A stretch of DNA of 64,000 nucleotides from Enoplolaimus lenunculus (taxonomy: Eukaryota; Nematoda; Enoplea; Enoplida; Thoracostomopsidae), in contig JASANG010001707.1 of assembly GCA_030248215.1 (NCBI GenBank), positions 113,451 to 177,450 on the forward strand, written 5' to 3'. The notes under the pieces are model-generated. The model was not told where the DNA came from, did not search any database, and saw only the letters and a list, made by a program, of their open reading frames with translations. The position numbers and the translations under genes were made by a program. Shown piece after piece: positions 12,501-23,800 of the stretch (the stretch's first letter is position 1; every line of letters starts with the position of its first letter).

Positions 12501-14994
12501 TTAGTGAAACCAAAGTTTCATAGCAAATTTTAGTGAAACCAAAGTTTCATTACAAATTTTAGTGAAACCAAAGTTTCATAGCAAATTTTAGTGAAACCAA
12601 AGTTTCATAACAAATTTTAGTGAAACCAAAGATTCATAGCAAATTTTAGTGAAACCAAAGATTCATAAAAAATTTTAGTGAAACCAAAGTTTCATAACAA
12701 ATTTTAGTGAAACCAAAGATTCATAAAAAATTTTAGTGAAACAAAAGATTCATAACAAATTTTAGTGAAACCAAAGATTCATAAAAAATTTTAGTGAAAC
12801 AAAAGATTCATAACAAATTTTAGTGAAACCAAAGATTCATAAAAAATTTATTGAAGCCAAAGATTCATAACAAATTTTAGTGAAGCCAAAGTTTCATAAC
12901 AAATTTTGCGAAACGTTTTGCGTTTGAATAAACTACCAACGATTTGAAATATCGGATATTCACTAGGATACGAATGAGATAAAACCATAAATATTTGAGT
13001 TTCTTAATTTCGCATGTTCGCTGGCTAAATTTGGGACGATGGTGACGTTTAGTACCATTTACAATGTGTTTTAAATCGGAAAGTTTTACTCGCATCGGTT
13101 TAATTTCATGCGTGGCAGAAAACTGATGTAAGATCAAAACGAATTCACTTTTTGTGATTTATGCAACGCAATTTGCAGTGGAAATATAATCGTAATCACA
13201 AAATGTTGTTAAAATGGTACAATGTAGCGTAGTGAGCCAAACATTGGAATAACAGCAATGTGCTTATTTCTCACATCGACAAACGGCAAACCTGACATTT
13301 CCCTCCACAAAAATAAACAATGTGTAAATCTGAAAGTCGGTTAAATAAACCTTGAAAGTAATTATAAAATTATAACAAACTTTGTGGTTCTTTCACTAAA
13401 ACAATTTATTTTAGGAATGGGATACGGAAAGAGTGGATATGGAAGTGGATATGGATCGAGAGGATATGGCGGCTACTCGAAAGGCCAGTTTATATATTAA
13501 TGCAGAGCCATTGTGGCGAAAAGTTTGCATGGCTGCTGGCTGCGTAGCTCAGTTGTTTTAGAGCAGCGGATCAGTAATCTGTACGTTTTGGGTTCGAGCC
13601 CCACCGAATCCGTGGCTAAAAGTTTTCTTGAACGGCTCTGCATGTTACTGCTTAACTTGAACCAATTGTGTTCAAATGTCGGTGTGTGGCTTTCTATGCA
13701 GAGCTCGATAATATGTCAACCTGACGGCCAATTACAAAATACAGCTTGCGACCGACCATAAATTAAGACACTGTGTGGTTATTTACAATGACTTGTTTAC
13801 AATCAGAAAAACAGTACCAGGTGCGATTAAATAGCAATTTATTTTAGGAATGGGACATGGCATGAGAGGATATGGAATGGGGGGACGCGGAATGGGAATG
13901 GGAAGATATGGTAGCGGATGGAGAGGTTAGTTTATATGTTGAGTAAAATTGTGTTTAAATGGCGTATGTCTAAAACCACAGAAATAATCAATTGTTTCTA
14001 GAGCTGTCGCAAGTTTTACATTGATAATCTGACAAGCAAATTGAGAGTCTATGTTGCGAAGTTTATATTTGAAGTGGATTTTAGTTCTACGCTGAATTTC
14101 TTAATCTGATATTTGCTAAACTAAATATTGAAGTTCAGGTGACAATATGCCATTTGAACGTTTACAATTTATGCCTCACGACACTGCGGTACAATCATGC
14201 GAATAATTGTCCATTTTTGCAATGAGATAAAACGTACCATAAGTTGACCGAGCGAGTTCAGTGTTAAAATTCTAATTCAAAACCCTCGCGCACAATCATT
14301 GATTCATTTGTTAACCTGAGAATACCAAGCAGCTCTTGAAAGGATCAATGAGACGGGGAATGAATCTAATATTGGCCAAACAGAATGGAGAGGATAATTT
14401 TGATATCGAAGCGTGAACGAAATTCAGAAGTAACGAAGTAAAATCATTGTACTACGAAAACAGTTTCACGAAAAACTTACGTTAACCCAAGTTTTTTTAA
14501 ATAGTTATGATCGCAACCCAGCACTAACACAGTGCGTAGTGTTTTTTACACAATTATTCTGCGTATATGCAGTCCAAAACCTGCACCAGGCGTGATAGAC
14601 CGTCGACCGTGAGCCCACAACTATTATACTTAACACCATAATCCGTCCTTTAGTCCCAAATTTTCATTCTAGCTCGAAAGTTAAATTTAAATGTGGCAAA
14701 GGAACAAAGTCAAAATATGTAAATTTTCAGTTACTTTTGAAATACGCCTCAGCGCTTCTACATTTCTCCGTTTATTTACGTTTTAAAAACTCATGGGATA
14801 CGTTTATAAACCAGGTATCTATGCACTTCAAGGTCTTTCCCGTTATCTCCCTAGTTGGCGTTTACCAAAAAACGGTTGGATTTTGAAATTCTTTGCATAT
14901 TTGCGCTTTTAAACAATTTAATTTTTCAGAGAAAAGACAAACGTGACCTTAATGATAGTTTATTTCAGGAATGATGTCCCGTGGTCGAGGATAG
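6575..14994 (+). CDS. Secreted Gly/Tyr/Met-rich peptide precursor, ten exons
   Basis: Exons are 6575-6713, 7221-7259, 7979-7999, 8583-8630, 9936-9971, 10642-10689, 10874-10900, 13415-13483, 13848-13925 and 14969-14994 (stop TAG), giving 176 aa. Residues 1-31 are a strong signal peptide (MSVLNIPTVL, then a hydrophobic run ending AVAQ). An acidic spacer (KNSDDEH) follows, then repeats such as YSGSGYSGHGKSSYG, YGKGYGHSG and MGHGMRGYGMGGRGMGMG. Every intron is phase 1, so each junction remakes a Gly (or one Arg) codon and every internal exon can be duplicated or skipped without loss of frame. The protein resembles nematode YGG-type antimicrobial or cuticular peptides, but its function is inferred. 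One donor is GCCAGT at 13484. Unspliced, the frame ends in GQFIY and TAA at 13498-13500. The 3' UTR appears to splice from about 15036 to 16129. Confidence 0.75.
6780..6905 (-). repeat. Dispersed element with TTAGGC hexamers, copy 2
   Basis: Runs of CCTAAG hexamers are flanked by the family's left part read in reverse (ggggcggaacgtttttc, gctttagacaaattttt). It lies in intron 1 of the Gly-rich gene. Confidence 0.65.
7305..7600 (-). mobile_element. ACTTAAGT-rich MITE, copy 1
   Basis: Several CTTAAGT motifs and a terminal AAAACCCAGCCA match the copy near 54.9 kb, which has GGCTGGGTTTC and AAACCTAGCC ends. The left end is not clear. It lies in an intron of the Gly-rich gene. Confidence 0.45.
8133..8168 (+). 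pseudogene. Decayed duplicate of Gly-rich exon 9936-9971
   Basis: The 36 bases encode YSKGGMYHPYG, against YSKGSMYKPYG in the active exon. The flanks are also alike (the active copy has TTTTAG before and GGAGGTAAGA after). Here the acceptor reads TTTTTTAC, with AG changed to AC, and the donor reads GGAAGAGGG, with no GTAAG. The copy is therefore probably never spliced in. Confidence 0.7.
8387..8635 (+). repeat. Intragenic duplication, copy A (exon plus upstream intron)
   Basis: About 110 bases of intron (8387-8500) and the stretch 8530-8635, with its 48-bp exon, match 10018-10117 and 10595-10695. The two exons differ only at GHG/GGG. In copy B the halves are separated by about 480 extra bases. 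Confidence 0.75.
8890..9100 (+). repeat. tRNA-derived SINE, family 1, copy 3
   Basis: Contains the gcgtgagagccccctcgggct block, an A box (TACAGCTCAGTGGTCATCGT), a B box (GGCGTTCGAATC) and the GTGAAAAAGGCTTAA tail. It lies in the intron after exon 8583-8630. Confidence 0.7.
9101..9220 (-). repeat. Dispersed element with TTAGGC hexamers, copy 3
   Basis: Imperfect CCTAAG/CCTAAA hexamers in reverse orientation, directly after the SINE tail. Confidence 0.5.
10018..10695 (+). repeat. Intragenic duplication, copy B with a ~480-bp insertion
   Basis: This is the partner of 8387-8635. The insertion at about 10118-10595 holds a strong hairpin at 10418-10462: arms GAAAACCGGTGTATTCTAAC and GTTAGAATTACACCAGTTTT around a CCCC loop. 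That suggests a foldback-type MITE. Confidence 0.65.
11190..11300 (+). repeat. Dispersed element with TTAGGC hexamers, copy 4
   Basis: agcttaggcttaggctgagg is preceded by the family's left flank (ggagcggaacgttttcctgc) and followed by ctgttctatacattggc. Confidence 0.65.
11361..12907 (+). repeat. 29-bp intronic satellite, about 53 copies
   Basis: The unit contains TTTTAGTGAAACCAAAG followed by a variable (T/A)TTCATAAC/AAA segment. The left half is nearly homogeneous. The right half often alternates two variants (AAACC...GATTC and AAGCC...GTTTC) as a 58-bp dimer. Each unit carries TTTTAG, the acceptor motif this gene uses. It fills most of the intron 10901-13414. Confidence 0.95.
13484..13489 (+). 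promoter_or_regulatory. Candidate GC splice donor (GCCAGT)
   Basis: It aligns with the GTTAGT donor of the sister exon (gagaGGTTAGTTTATATGTT against gaaaGGCCAGTTTATATATT). If used as a GC-AG intron, the frame continues into exon 13848. If not, translation stops 15 bases later. Confidence 0.45.
13534..13612 (+). repeat. tRNA-like sequence (pseudogene or SINE head)
   Basis: GGCTGCGTAGCTCAGTTG has a perfect D stem (GCTC/GAGC). The anticodon stem GCGGA/TCTGT surrounds the loop TCAGTAA (anticodon AGT, Thr-like). The T arm is GGGTTCGAGCCCC. The acceptor stem pairs at only about 5 of 7 positions (GGCTGCG/CGAATCC), so it is probably a tRNA-derived relic. Confidence 0.45.
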
Positions 14995-15144
14995 GAAAAT
15001 AGAGACAAAGAGGTTATCTTCACTATCAGTATTGTAAGTTATTGATTATTTGCTTGTCTTCTAGTTTCATATTTTTGACAGCAACTTGTTTAACAGACAA
15101 TTTCGCACGTCAAAGCACGATGCAACACAAGAATTACTAGGTAT

Positions 15145-15552
15145 CATGGTGTAACCTGATATTTATTTTCGTTTCCGGTAAAAACCGGTATCCCTTTCCG
15201 TTTCCGTTATAGAAATAACGTAAACTCTGCTATGTAAACTTTCAAAATTAGCTATTAATCATGTGTATATCTCGAAATTTTTTGTTAAAGATATGTGCCG
15301 CATTTGCTTGAAATAAAATAAAAATTATAAAATTCATCCAAAATCTTGAAAATTTCGATGCGTCCGCCATTTTTTCTTCAATTTTTTGAAAAACTAGTTA
15401 GTATACGCACGCCTGAATTGTTTTGACAGAAAGATAAAACATTTCTGAAACTTTTGTACTTCAATATCCGTTTCCTTTCCGTTTCCGTTGTTTTAATAAC
15501 TGTCCGTTTCTCTTTCCGTTTTCGTTTAATTTTGCTATGCGTTTACACCCTG
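15145..15552. mobile_element. hAT-like MITE (CAGGGTG ends), copy 1
   Basis: Ends CATGGTGTAACC and TTTACACCCTG. The flanking 8-bp target duplication is CTAGGTAT/CTTGGTAT (15137-15144, 15553-15560). The interior is rich in TTTCCG/CCGGTA and has no transposase. It lies in the 3' UTR intron of the Gly-rich gene. Confidence 0.75.
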
Positions 15553-15829
15553 CTTGGTATCAACAAACAGGGTATTTCAGATGCATGTCGTGTAAAATAT
15601 CAAAACCGTTATTTTTAAATTATATTTTCAAAACATTTTGTGGTCACAGTTCAGCCGACCTTATAATTTTAAACCCCTTTTAAGTGCAATCTAAACTCAT
15701 TTTGAGCGACAGTGAAGCCATGAAAGCACGCTGCATACCAACGTGTTTTATGACTTAAGTTTCATTTTAGATCTATAAAAATGCCTTGTATTCATGACGC
15801 AAGATAATGTCTATGGCCTCATCGGTATA

Positions 15830-16080
15830 GATCAGGGTTACACCCCCATTTGAGGGCCCCAACCTTAAAGGGTCCCCACCCTAACCGTTTTTGTCCGCTA
15901 AAGTTTTAAAATGCGTCTGGCTTTTGCTCGCTTCGCTCTCGAGCTTGGGGCCCCACCCTGGAATTTGGGGAGAGCCTCTACCTTTGCCTGCTCCGGCTGA
16001 GCTTCAGACACAATTTTTGGTTAAGCTTATATACACTTAGGAGTACGTTTATACTACTGTTATGGCTCTGTTCTATACAT
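15830..16080. repeat. GC-rich repeat fragment followed by a TTAGGC-element tail
   Basis: A CCCC/GGGG-rich fragment (gggccccaaccttaaagggt; gctcgcttcgctctcgagct) is followed at 16015-16080 by the family tail acgtttatactactgttatg and ctgttctatacattg. Confidence 0.4.
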
Positions 16081-16419
16081 TGACCTTTCTATTTTGTGAA
16101 TAATGACTTGTTTCAATATATTTTGCAGAATAATACAAGTCAGCTGTAATCGAAGATGCCACATACAAATGATAATTTGAGAAGCCACCATGAACCTTGT
16201 GATTGTGTACTGTAAAATCTAAACACTGCTTTTTTAACCTCTTTGGAATTAGTCATTTAATGTGTTTTGAAGGCAGATTAAGTTAAATTTTATTGATGAG
16301 GCATAGGACGCTCACTAAGACTATCGTCTCGCAATAGAATCTAAACGACTAAAGTTTTGCAGTGTTTTTTATCTATTCGTGTTTTTGTCTATTCATAATG
16401 TTTTGTTTTCACTGTCACC

Positions 16420-16425
16420 AATAAA
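16420..16425 (+). terminator. Poly(A) signal of the Gly-rich gene
   Basis: AATAAA lies downstream of a plausible 3' UTR exon beginning at 16129 after TTTTGCAG. Confidence 0.5.
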
Positions 16426-16929
16426 AAAATAACAACATTCTCCGTTTAGAGGACGTTGGGTTTAATATACTTTGAACAACAGTTCGGCTAACGCTGATCA
16501 AACGCTACCGCTTGTTGATTGCACATACGCAAAGCTATGACCGTTGTAGAGCGCGTATCCCTACTGATACCGCTAAGTTAAATTCTATAATGCGGTAGCA
16601 TACCAATCCTTCCACGAAAATTTTGGTGCGTATCTTTGACTGCCTTAGTTTTCATACGACGGTTGTACTATGATAATTTTTATGCCGCCTAAAAATGCAG
16701 ATGCCTATCCAGGATTTTTCATTTAATTAAAACGCTAGGGAACTACTCACAGTAAAACAAAAAAAATGCGCTATCGAAGCAAGCGTAAAGCCTGGTGCAA
16801 TTTTAACATTGCCGTAATGCTAAGTCGAATAAATAGCAAAACTTTACCGCTTTGAACCGAATAAAAAATGAAGCCAAAAGTTACCAACGCGAAAATTCAA
16901 CGTTTTCGCGCGCGTGATGAACATTTTCT

Positions 16930-17060
16930 AATTTAAGTGAACGACGTTAATTTCCAGCCAAAGTTCGAACCCTTGATTTCCAGGCAGAACGCGTTTTACC
17001 ATAACTGCTCGCACGTTGGAGTTGAGTGCTTGACGCTCTGTCTTAGGGGTGTCTCTCACG
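16930..17060 (-). repeat. tRNA-derived SINE, family 1, copy 4 (diverged)
   Basis: Minus-strand order is gccgtgagagacacccctaa, agcgtcaagcactcaactcc, then B box GGGTTCGAAC. The A box is poor. Confidence 0.5.
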
Positions 17061-17453
17061 GCAGAATTATTTTGTACAGCGCATACCTGCTATAATCGTT
17101 CACTGCGCATAGTTTATTGCACATGCGCAGTCTATACTTTTGTTCATGGAATTTTCCGTGCGCGAAAGGGTTATGAACAGTAACTGTAAACATTCCGTTA
17201 AGTGTGATTCGAACGCTAATGCGAAGTTAACGTTATAATTGGGCAACCGGGAACTGTCCGTTGACTCGAAGTCTACAAGAATCATTGTGATGTAATTAAC
17301 CGGTATGCCGACAAAATCTGGATGTCACATAATGGCTCTACAACCATTACTCTCAAGTGACCATCGTAGGACAACTAACCATATACCAAATGATACCTTG
17401 GTTCATTTAGGCGAGTATAATAGGATACTCCAAAAGTCTAGCAAAAATCAAAC

Positions 17454-18650
17454 ATGGCCAATGTTACGCTAAAAGCCGTCCCAATGTCCTGGGACAGCAA
17501 TATACCAGGAGTGCACACAACAAATATAACTGGGATAATGGGAACAGTTAGGACATTGGGAACAGTGGGGCAGCTGTCCAGCCGGAACAGTTGGTACAGC
17601 GGGGCAGTTGGAACAGAAGGGGCAGCTGAGACAATTGCAATAGTTGGGACAGTGGGGTCAGTTGGGACAGTGGGGTCAGTTGGGACAGTGGGGTCAGTTG
17701 GGACAGTTGGAGAGCGAGACTGTGGGTACAGCTGGGACAGTTGGGGCAGTGCGGACAGTAGGGAACAGTGGGGAAAGTTAGCACGGTGAGGACAATTCGG
17801 ACAGAGGATACAGTTGGGATAGCGGAACAGTTCGGACCGTGGGGACAGCTGGAACAGTTAGGACTAGAACAGTGGAGATTGTAGGCACAGGTGTGACAGT
17901 TATAGTGGTACACTTGGAACAGTTAAAACAGGGCTGTTAGGACAGTGGGGACACTTGGGACAGTGGGGAACTGGGGACAGTTGGGACAGCTGAGACAGTG
18001 GGGACAGTGGGTACAGAGAAAACAATTGGGACAGTTGGCACAGCGAGGACAGTTCGGACAGCGTTGACAGTTTGGACAGTGGGACTATGGGGCAGGGTGC
18101 AACTGGAATTCCGGTTCCGGTAGGGAAATCCGGTATTTTTCACTATCCGGTTCCGGTAATAAATCCCGTATTTTTTTCACCGGAATTTTCCGGTATTTTC
18201 GATATTGAAAATTTTTCTGATTTGAAAATTTAAGAAAAATTGGCATATTATTCTTATTTTTCTAAAATTGCGTGAGCGTGTATTGTCAAATTGTGCCATA
18301 CTCAATATTTTATCATACATTTCCAGATACTGCATTTGATTCATAATTTTGGCACCCTAAATCGTGTGTTTACACCATTAAAAGCGATCAAATTGCGTTA
18401 AATATAAATTTTTCGGTTACAAGGATTTTTTTGTTTTCCGGTTCCGGTAATTTTTTGGCTTTCCGATTCCGGTATTTTATAATTCCGGTTGCACCCTGCT
18501 ATGGGGACAACTGGGACAGTGGGTACAACAAGGACATTTGGGACAGCGGGTCCAGTTTGACAGTTGGAATAACGGGGCAGATGGGATGGGACAGTTGAGT
18601 CAGATGGGACAAGTGAGACGGTGGGGACAGTTGGACGGCCCATGTATACA
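17454..18650 (+). repeat. GGGACAGTT minisatellite element, copy 1
   Basis: A unique head (17454-17530: aatgttacgctaaaagccgt; cctgggacagcaatatacca) runs into more than 80 imperfect 9-10 bp units of GGGACAGTTG/GGGACAGTGG. The same head plus units recurs near 29.0, 39.8 and 43.05 kb. A hAT-like MITE interrupts it at 18093. The long reading frames on both strands are products of the repeat. Confidence 0.85.
18093..18498. mobile_element. hAT-like MITE (CAGGGTG ends), copy 2, intact
   Basis: Starts CAGGGTGCAACTGGAATTCC and ends AATTCCGGTTGCACCCTG, giving inverted ends of about 18 bp. An exact 8-bp target duplication CTATGGGG lies at 18085-18092 and 18499-18506. This is the clearest copy of the family. 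It inserted into the minisatellite array. Confidence 0.9.
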
Positions 18651-18654
18651 ATAG

Positions 18655-18815
18655 GGGCGGATCGTTTTACGGAGGGGCTATAATACAGTCAGTTTAAGCT
18701 TTAGACTAATTTTTTGCTTAATCTTAGGCTTAGAAATAGGCTCATGCATACGCTTAGGCTTATGAATATGCTTATACTATTGTTCCTACCCTGTTCTATA
18801 CATGGGCCAGTTGGA
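18655..18815 (+). repeat. Dispersed element with TTAGGC hexamers, copy 5
   Basis: Full family order: ctataatacagtcagtttaa, gctttagactaattttttgc, several TTAGGCT hexamers, atgcttatactattgttcct, ctgttctatacatgggcca. Confidence 0.7.
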
Positions 18816-20071
18816 CAGTGGGAAAAGATAGCACAAAGGGCGCAAAACCAACCAACCGTTTCCGCTCAACATCCCGAAGAAGTTGCCGATTATCGAAAAA
18901 TGGCTGATTCGCTTTCTATGGCTCACGGCTGCCTTATCCATTGTTCTCGAATCGTCGTTCCAGTCGTTGAGGCGAGCTATTTGTTCCAGTCGTACTGAGC
19001 CGACCTGTTCTCAATCTACTGCACAAAAGCACTTTGGTATGCAGCGCATGAAATAACTTTCCAGAACTGCTGTAAATTGACCAAGGCTTGATGACGAAAT
19101 CGGCGTTGTTAGTTGTTCATACGATGGTTGTTCGGTGCACCAAAATTCACCCGTACGCCCACCAATACATCCATGGATGATGCAACAGAAGCCGTGGAGA
19201 CGCTAGCACGTCGATCACGCCATCTATTTCATGGGTACAATCAACCACGCCATATTGAATTGGGCTGAATAACGACTTAGGCTACGACATATATGCAGAT
19301 GCATTTAGTAGTTCGAGGTTTTGTTTGCGGTTTCGTTTTAATAAACTGCGCAATACGACACCTTCAAGAAGTTGCAAATTTCAAATTAAAGTATCATTAT
19401 CATATTAAACGACAAGACAATTTAGCTTACTCAGGGTCTAGTATGCTGGTACTTGAAAACATATATAATGCCTACTGCAATAGCGACAGACCTGTTACAG
19501 GCTAACCCAGAAATAACATGAACCCATCATAAAGTAGTTACAAACTTAGAGAAAACGTTGTATCGCACTTAAAAGACCAGAAATTTTTTGAGTTAATAAG
19601 GCTGGTAATATAGCAAAAAACCAAACATTAAGGTCGTCGAGTGTATTAACCTCAACCAAACGCGTACGCTAAAGTGCGTCAAAGCAGGAGCTTTTCTTCA
19701 AGCCATAAGGACACCCGTTAATAAATCAATGTTAAGTGTTTTTGTTTTGGTATACTCGTTATTATCCGAACACAAAAAGGACAAACACAATGTTTTAATT
19801 ACAAATCATTATATCAAATATTTGAAAAAAATGCTATTGAAATTTTCGATGTCTAAAAATAACTCAAACATTGCAACGAAAGTATTTTCAATTTGGCTTT
19901 GTATCAAAGCATTGCTCAGTCATTGCATGGTTTATAATCTTATAGTTTAGAAAAAATTTACACTACTAGTAAATCCTGACTTTACCTAGAACACCCTCGG
20001 GGTAAATTTTTAAATTCTTAAAAGTTTAATGTTACCACATATACTGTCAAAAACGATTCAACATATTCCAG
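18816..20071. other. Intergenic stretch, nothing recognised
   Basis: AT-rich with short ORFs only. No element ends or RNA genes were seen. Confidence 0.4.
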
Positions 20072-20860
20072 TACTGGCTTCGCCACAGCGGGGAGGGGCC
20101 AACACTTCTCGAAATTTTCATTCCCCCCGGCGAAAATTTTGCCGCCCCCCCGGAAAGGCCCCGCGAACTTTCGGCCGCCCCCCAGCAAATGCCCCCAAGC
20201 AATTTTTTGCTGGGGGCCCCCCAGAACTTTTCTAGGCCAAAAACTTTCAATGTTACAACGTAAAGACCTGGACTTCTTTTGAGGCGGACATTCGGCAAAA
20301 TATGATTTTATATTACGCTGACTACTCATAATTTTTTAATAGTGTTACAAATACCCGTAGTAACTAATACAATTCAATAATGAACTGAAAAAAGCACAAT
20401 TATATAAGACCGTTTCAGGGCATACAGCATTCGAAAGTACCTTGCAGCAGCAAGTTCAACCCGCCTGAGCCATATAATAAACTGAAGCTGTGACTAATAT
20501 ATAATATATATTAATCACAGTTTCAATTATAGATTATCTATATTTTATATAATTGTGCTTCTTTCACCTTCTGGTTAAGTTGTCAGTATATACGTAATAT
20601 TAGTTAAAATTTATTGTTATTAGCGTTTGCGAGAAATTTTTGTCATGTTGAGCAATGAGTAATCTTACGTTGAGTTGGAAACACGGTCTAGAATGAAAAA
20701 AATGATCCAAAAAGTCGGTTTGCAAAATTTTAAGCCTGCCCCCCAGGACCCTCAGATCATCTGGGGCCCCCCAGCAAAATCAGCGGCCCCCCAGCAAACT
20801 CCTGCCCCCCAGGAAACGCCCCCCGGCGGAAATTTTCAAGCTGTGGAGAAGCCAGCAGTA
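20072..20860. mobile_element. GC-rich inverted-repeat element 15 bp from the CPSF2 stop
   Basis: The left end TACTGGCTTCGCCACAGC matches the reverse complement of the right end GCTGTGGAGAAGCCAGCAGTA. Both sides carry CCCCCC/GGGG tracts (CCCCCCGGCGAAAATTTT, CCCCCCGGCGGAAATTTT) around an AT-rich middle. No transposase is visible. A TTTATT at 20610-20615 (AATAAA on the minus strand) could serve CPSF2. Confidence 0.55.
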
Positions 20861-20875
20861 CACACGAAAACTTCA

Positions 20876-23800
20876 TTATACAATTGCGAACTGTTTATAT
20901 AAGAATTCTCGAATTTTAAAGTAATCTTCGCATGTTGTGCCTTCGATATGAAATTTGCACACAGACGCAGGATTGCGCCTAATGGACATAATATTGTTCA
21001 CATACAATACCCCTGCTGAAAATTCAGCCTGAAAACCGTGAAGCATTAAAATTTGTTTTAAATCCGACAACTTTGGATCATTTACATACACCGCTCTATG
21101 TGCCGGTAACTCTGAACTTGGCATTAGGTCTAGAGTGGGCGTCCCTTCTTCTTCCACATCGCTCTCGGCGCCTTTATCTTGTGTAGACGTTGAGCCATTT
21201 GCAGACAATTTTTTGGCTGTTTCATCACTTTCATTAACTTGACTGTCAGACACAGTACCTTTATCCGGCACATTTTTCTTGACTTGTCCGTTTTCAACTT
21301 TACTAGTTGTAGAAGTCTCTCGTTTATTTTCTTGTTCTAAATCGCCGCAACCATTTTCTGCCCCAATCTTGGAAGTCTGAGGTCGCTTTGATGCATCCAT
21401 AACCTCAAAATCTGAGGGTTCATTTTCATGTTCACTAGGTTTAATCTTTGAACCAACTAAGCTATTGTCTTCCTCAGTTAATCTTGCGGTAACAGGATCC
21501 CGACGCCGTATCGTGGTTCGGGCATCAATCCATGCTAATTCAGCATCTTTCACCGGTTGAAAATCCAACGAGCTCATCAGCACGTCAGTTAAAGTTACCT
21601 ACGGGGTAATAATATTGTCAGTTTACGGTTAGGCAAGATATTTCAGAGCTTACAGTATACAGTTTATGACACGTCTCAAAGAGTGGTGTAGCTAGAAAAA
21701 TCCTCAAAGGGCACATACACGTACTAGAGATGTAAAGCAAGTTTTCGCTTGAAACAAAAATAATTGACTTGTTTAGCTTATCACACATAGGGTACCTAAT
21801 CGTAAAGTTTAAAAACGAAAACATGAATACGCTATCACAAATATAACGCAAAAAACCTGTATGTTTGTTTCGCTTGACAAAATTGTTTTTCGAAAGTATG
21901 TTCCACACACTAAACAATTAAGATGCGCCATATCACAACAAAAATATATTCTTTCCACTTTCTTATAAAAACCTACCTGAAAAATGTGGCTTTCTATAGT
22001 CGCATCTACTGTATCGCCGACTTTCGGTGTAAAAACTCGAGAGATTCCAGACGCATTGCGACAATACTCTGCAAGATAAGATGTCGCCTCTGCCGTCCCA
22101 TGCACAACGATAAGTTGTTTTGGTTTAATTTGTGACGTAACCAGCTTCTTGATTGAATCTCCATCCGATCTGGAATGTAAGAAAACATGGTTAAGTACGC
22201 ACTTTTAACTTTAACTTCATGCGCTCAGCATTTTGTTGATGAAGAGGGCTAATGTCAAAACGGACCAAAAACAATTCAACAAAATTGTAAAAAACGCAAC
22301 TGAACACTTAGTTCAGTTGCAAAAAAATCTGCTAAAAGAGAGCGTGGCAATGAAGACTTATGAACTTAAACGCTATTATTTAGCCTTTTCCTGCAAGAAT
22401 ATTTTATATTTAGTTATGCACAGATTTTCAAGCTAAGATCTGAACCCCAGTTTCTCGGTATCACCGGTTCAACTACGTAAGCTTGACAATCGAGCCCGAG
22501 AAAATTGTCTCATCTTGTAGAAATTTTCCATTACACCTAAGTGTTGTTACACACTGTGCATCGTGTTGCACGTACAAACTTTTCATTGAGTTGCTCACGC
22601 TGTTGCTCATAATATCCTCTGTGCAGGGCAGTTTTGTGCTGCACCGCAAACATTAGAGTCACTAAATACTCTGTAGATTTTCCTACCTGCCTTCAAAATC
22701 AATAAACGCCAAATTTGATAGAACTTCGATCTTTTGAACATAACGAACACACTTTGTTGGTACTTCAACAGCAGCTTGCGGAACAATGTTTGAGATACCG
22801 GTTTCCACAATGCCTCCAGCTAAACCATCACAGTCCATGCCATCTTCTCGCTTAAGTGAATTCTAAAATATCCTGATGCACCTTAATGTGCAACTCAAAA
22901 AGGCAATACAAGCACAGAGACGTTATCTTACGTACTTAATACTCATAATAATTTCGTATGCTTCTCTATTTCTTCTATACCGTTACGTTTTCAACACAGC
23001 TTTGTTTAAACAACGGTATCACGAAAAACGTCAATAATTACACTACAAAGAAGGAAAAAGCCAAAAAAAATTACTATTTTGTGCATGGCTAAATTTTAGC
23101 ACAATAAACCAATACAGCAATCCCGAAATATTTCTTTCCAATGCACATAAAGCATGTATATTGACGTTAATCGAACAAGTCAAACCAACCAAAAATTCTC
23201 TAAATGTCTTAAGAACTTTAAATCATAGCGTTGGAACCTAAATTCTAAAATAACGAATTGTATTTTTAAAATTTTTACAATGTTTATTGACATTTTCTAA
23301 CTTTACGCTTATGACAATACCTGACATAATTGACTCGTGTCGGAATGTAGCGATTGAGAATCTATAACAACACTATCTATTCTATATTACTTACATCAAG
23401 TCCCGTTAAAACAGTCGATCCAGGATTTGTCGGTTCTAGAATCATGTAATCCTCGGGTCTAATGATTTCTCCGTACTCATCCCACTTTAGCTTTTCTTCA
23501 GAGAACGGGTACATTGGATAGGATCGTTTCGCCTATAAATTTTAACAAACGAAACTTTTCAAACTCCAACAAATTCAGTTTACACTATCTAATGGATCAG
23601 TCTACCTGTTGTTTGTTTCTTAAACAAATCACACTGCATTGCCGGTACTTAGTCACGAACGGAATTAAGGATACTGTAACCGCGATTGCATTTACTGTGC
23701 TTTGTTTTACCGTTTGACTTTTGACGCGTTCACAAAACTACAATTCTTCCTAGGCAATCGCGACTGCGAAAATTATGACTACACACAAAAAATTTACGTA

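Noticed and set aside
11361-12907. CRISPR-like array
   Set aside because: Units are directly contiguous 29-bp repeats with no spacers, in an intron of an animal gene.
13534-13612. Functional tRNA-Thr gene
   Set aside because: The acceptor stem has two mismatches and the D loop lacks GG, so a tRNA-derived relic is more likely.
17454-18143. Long Cys/Pro- or Gly/Thr-rich ORFs on both strands
   Set aside because: They are translations of the GGGACAGTT minisatellite, open in several frames because of repeat composition.
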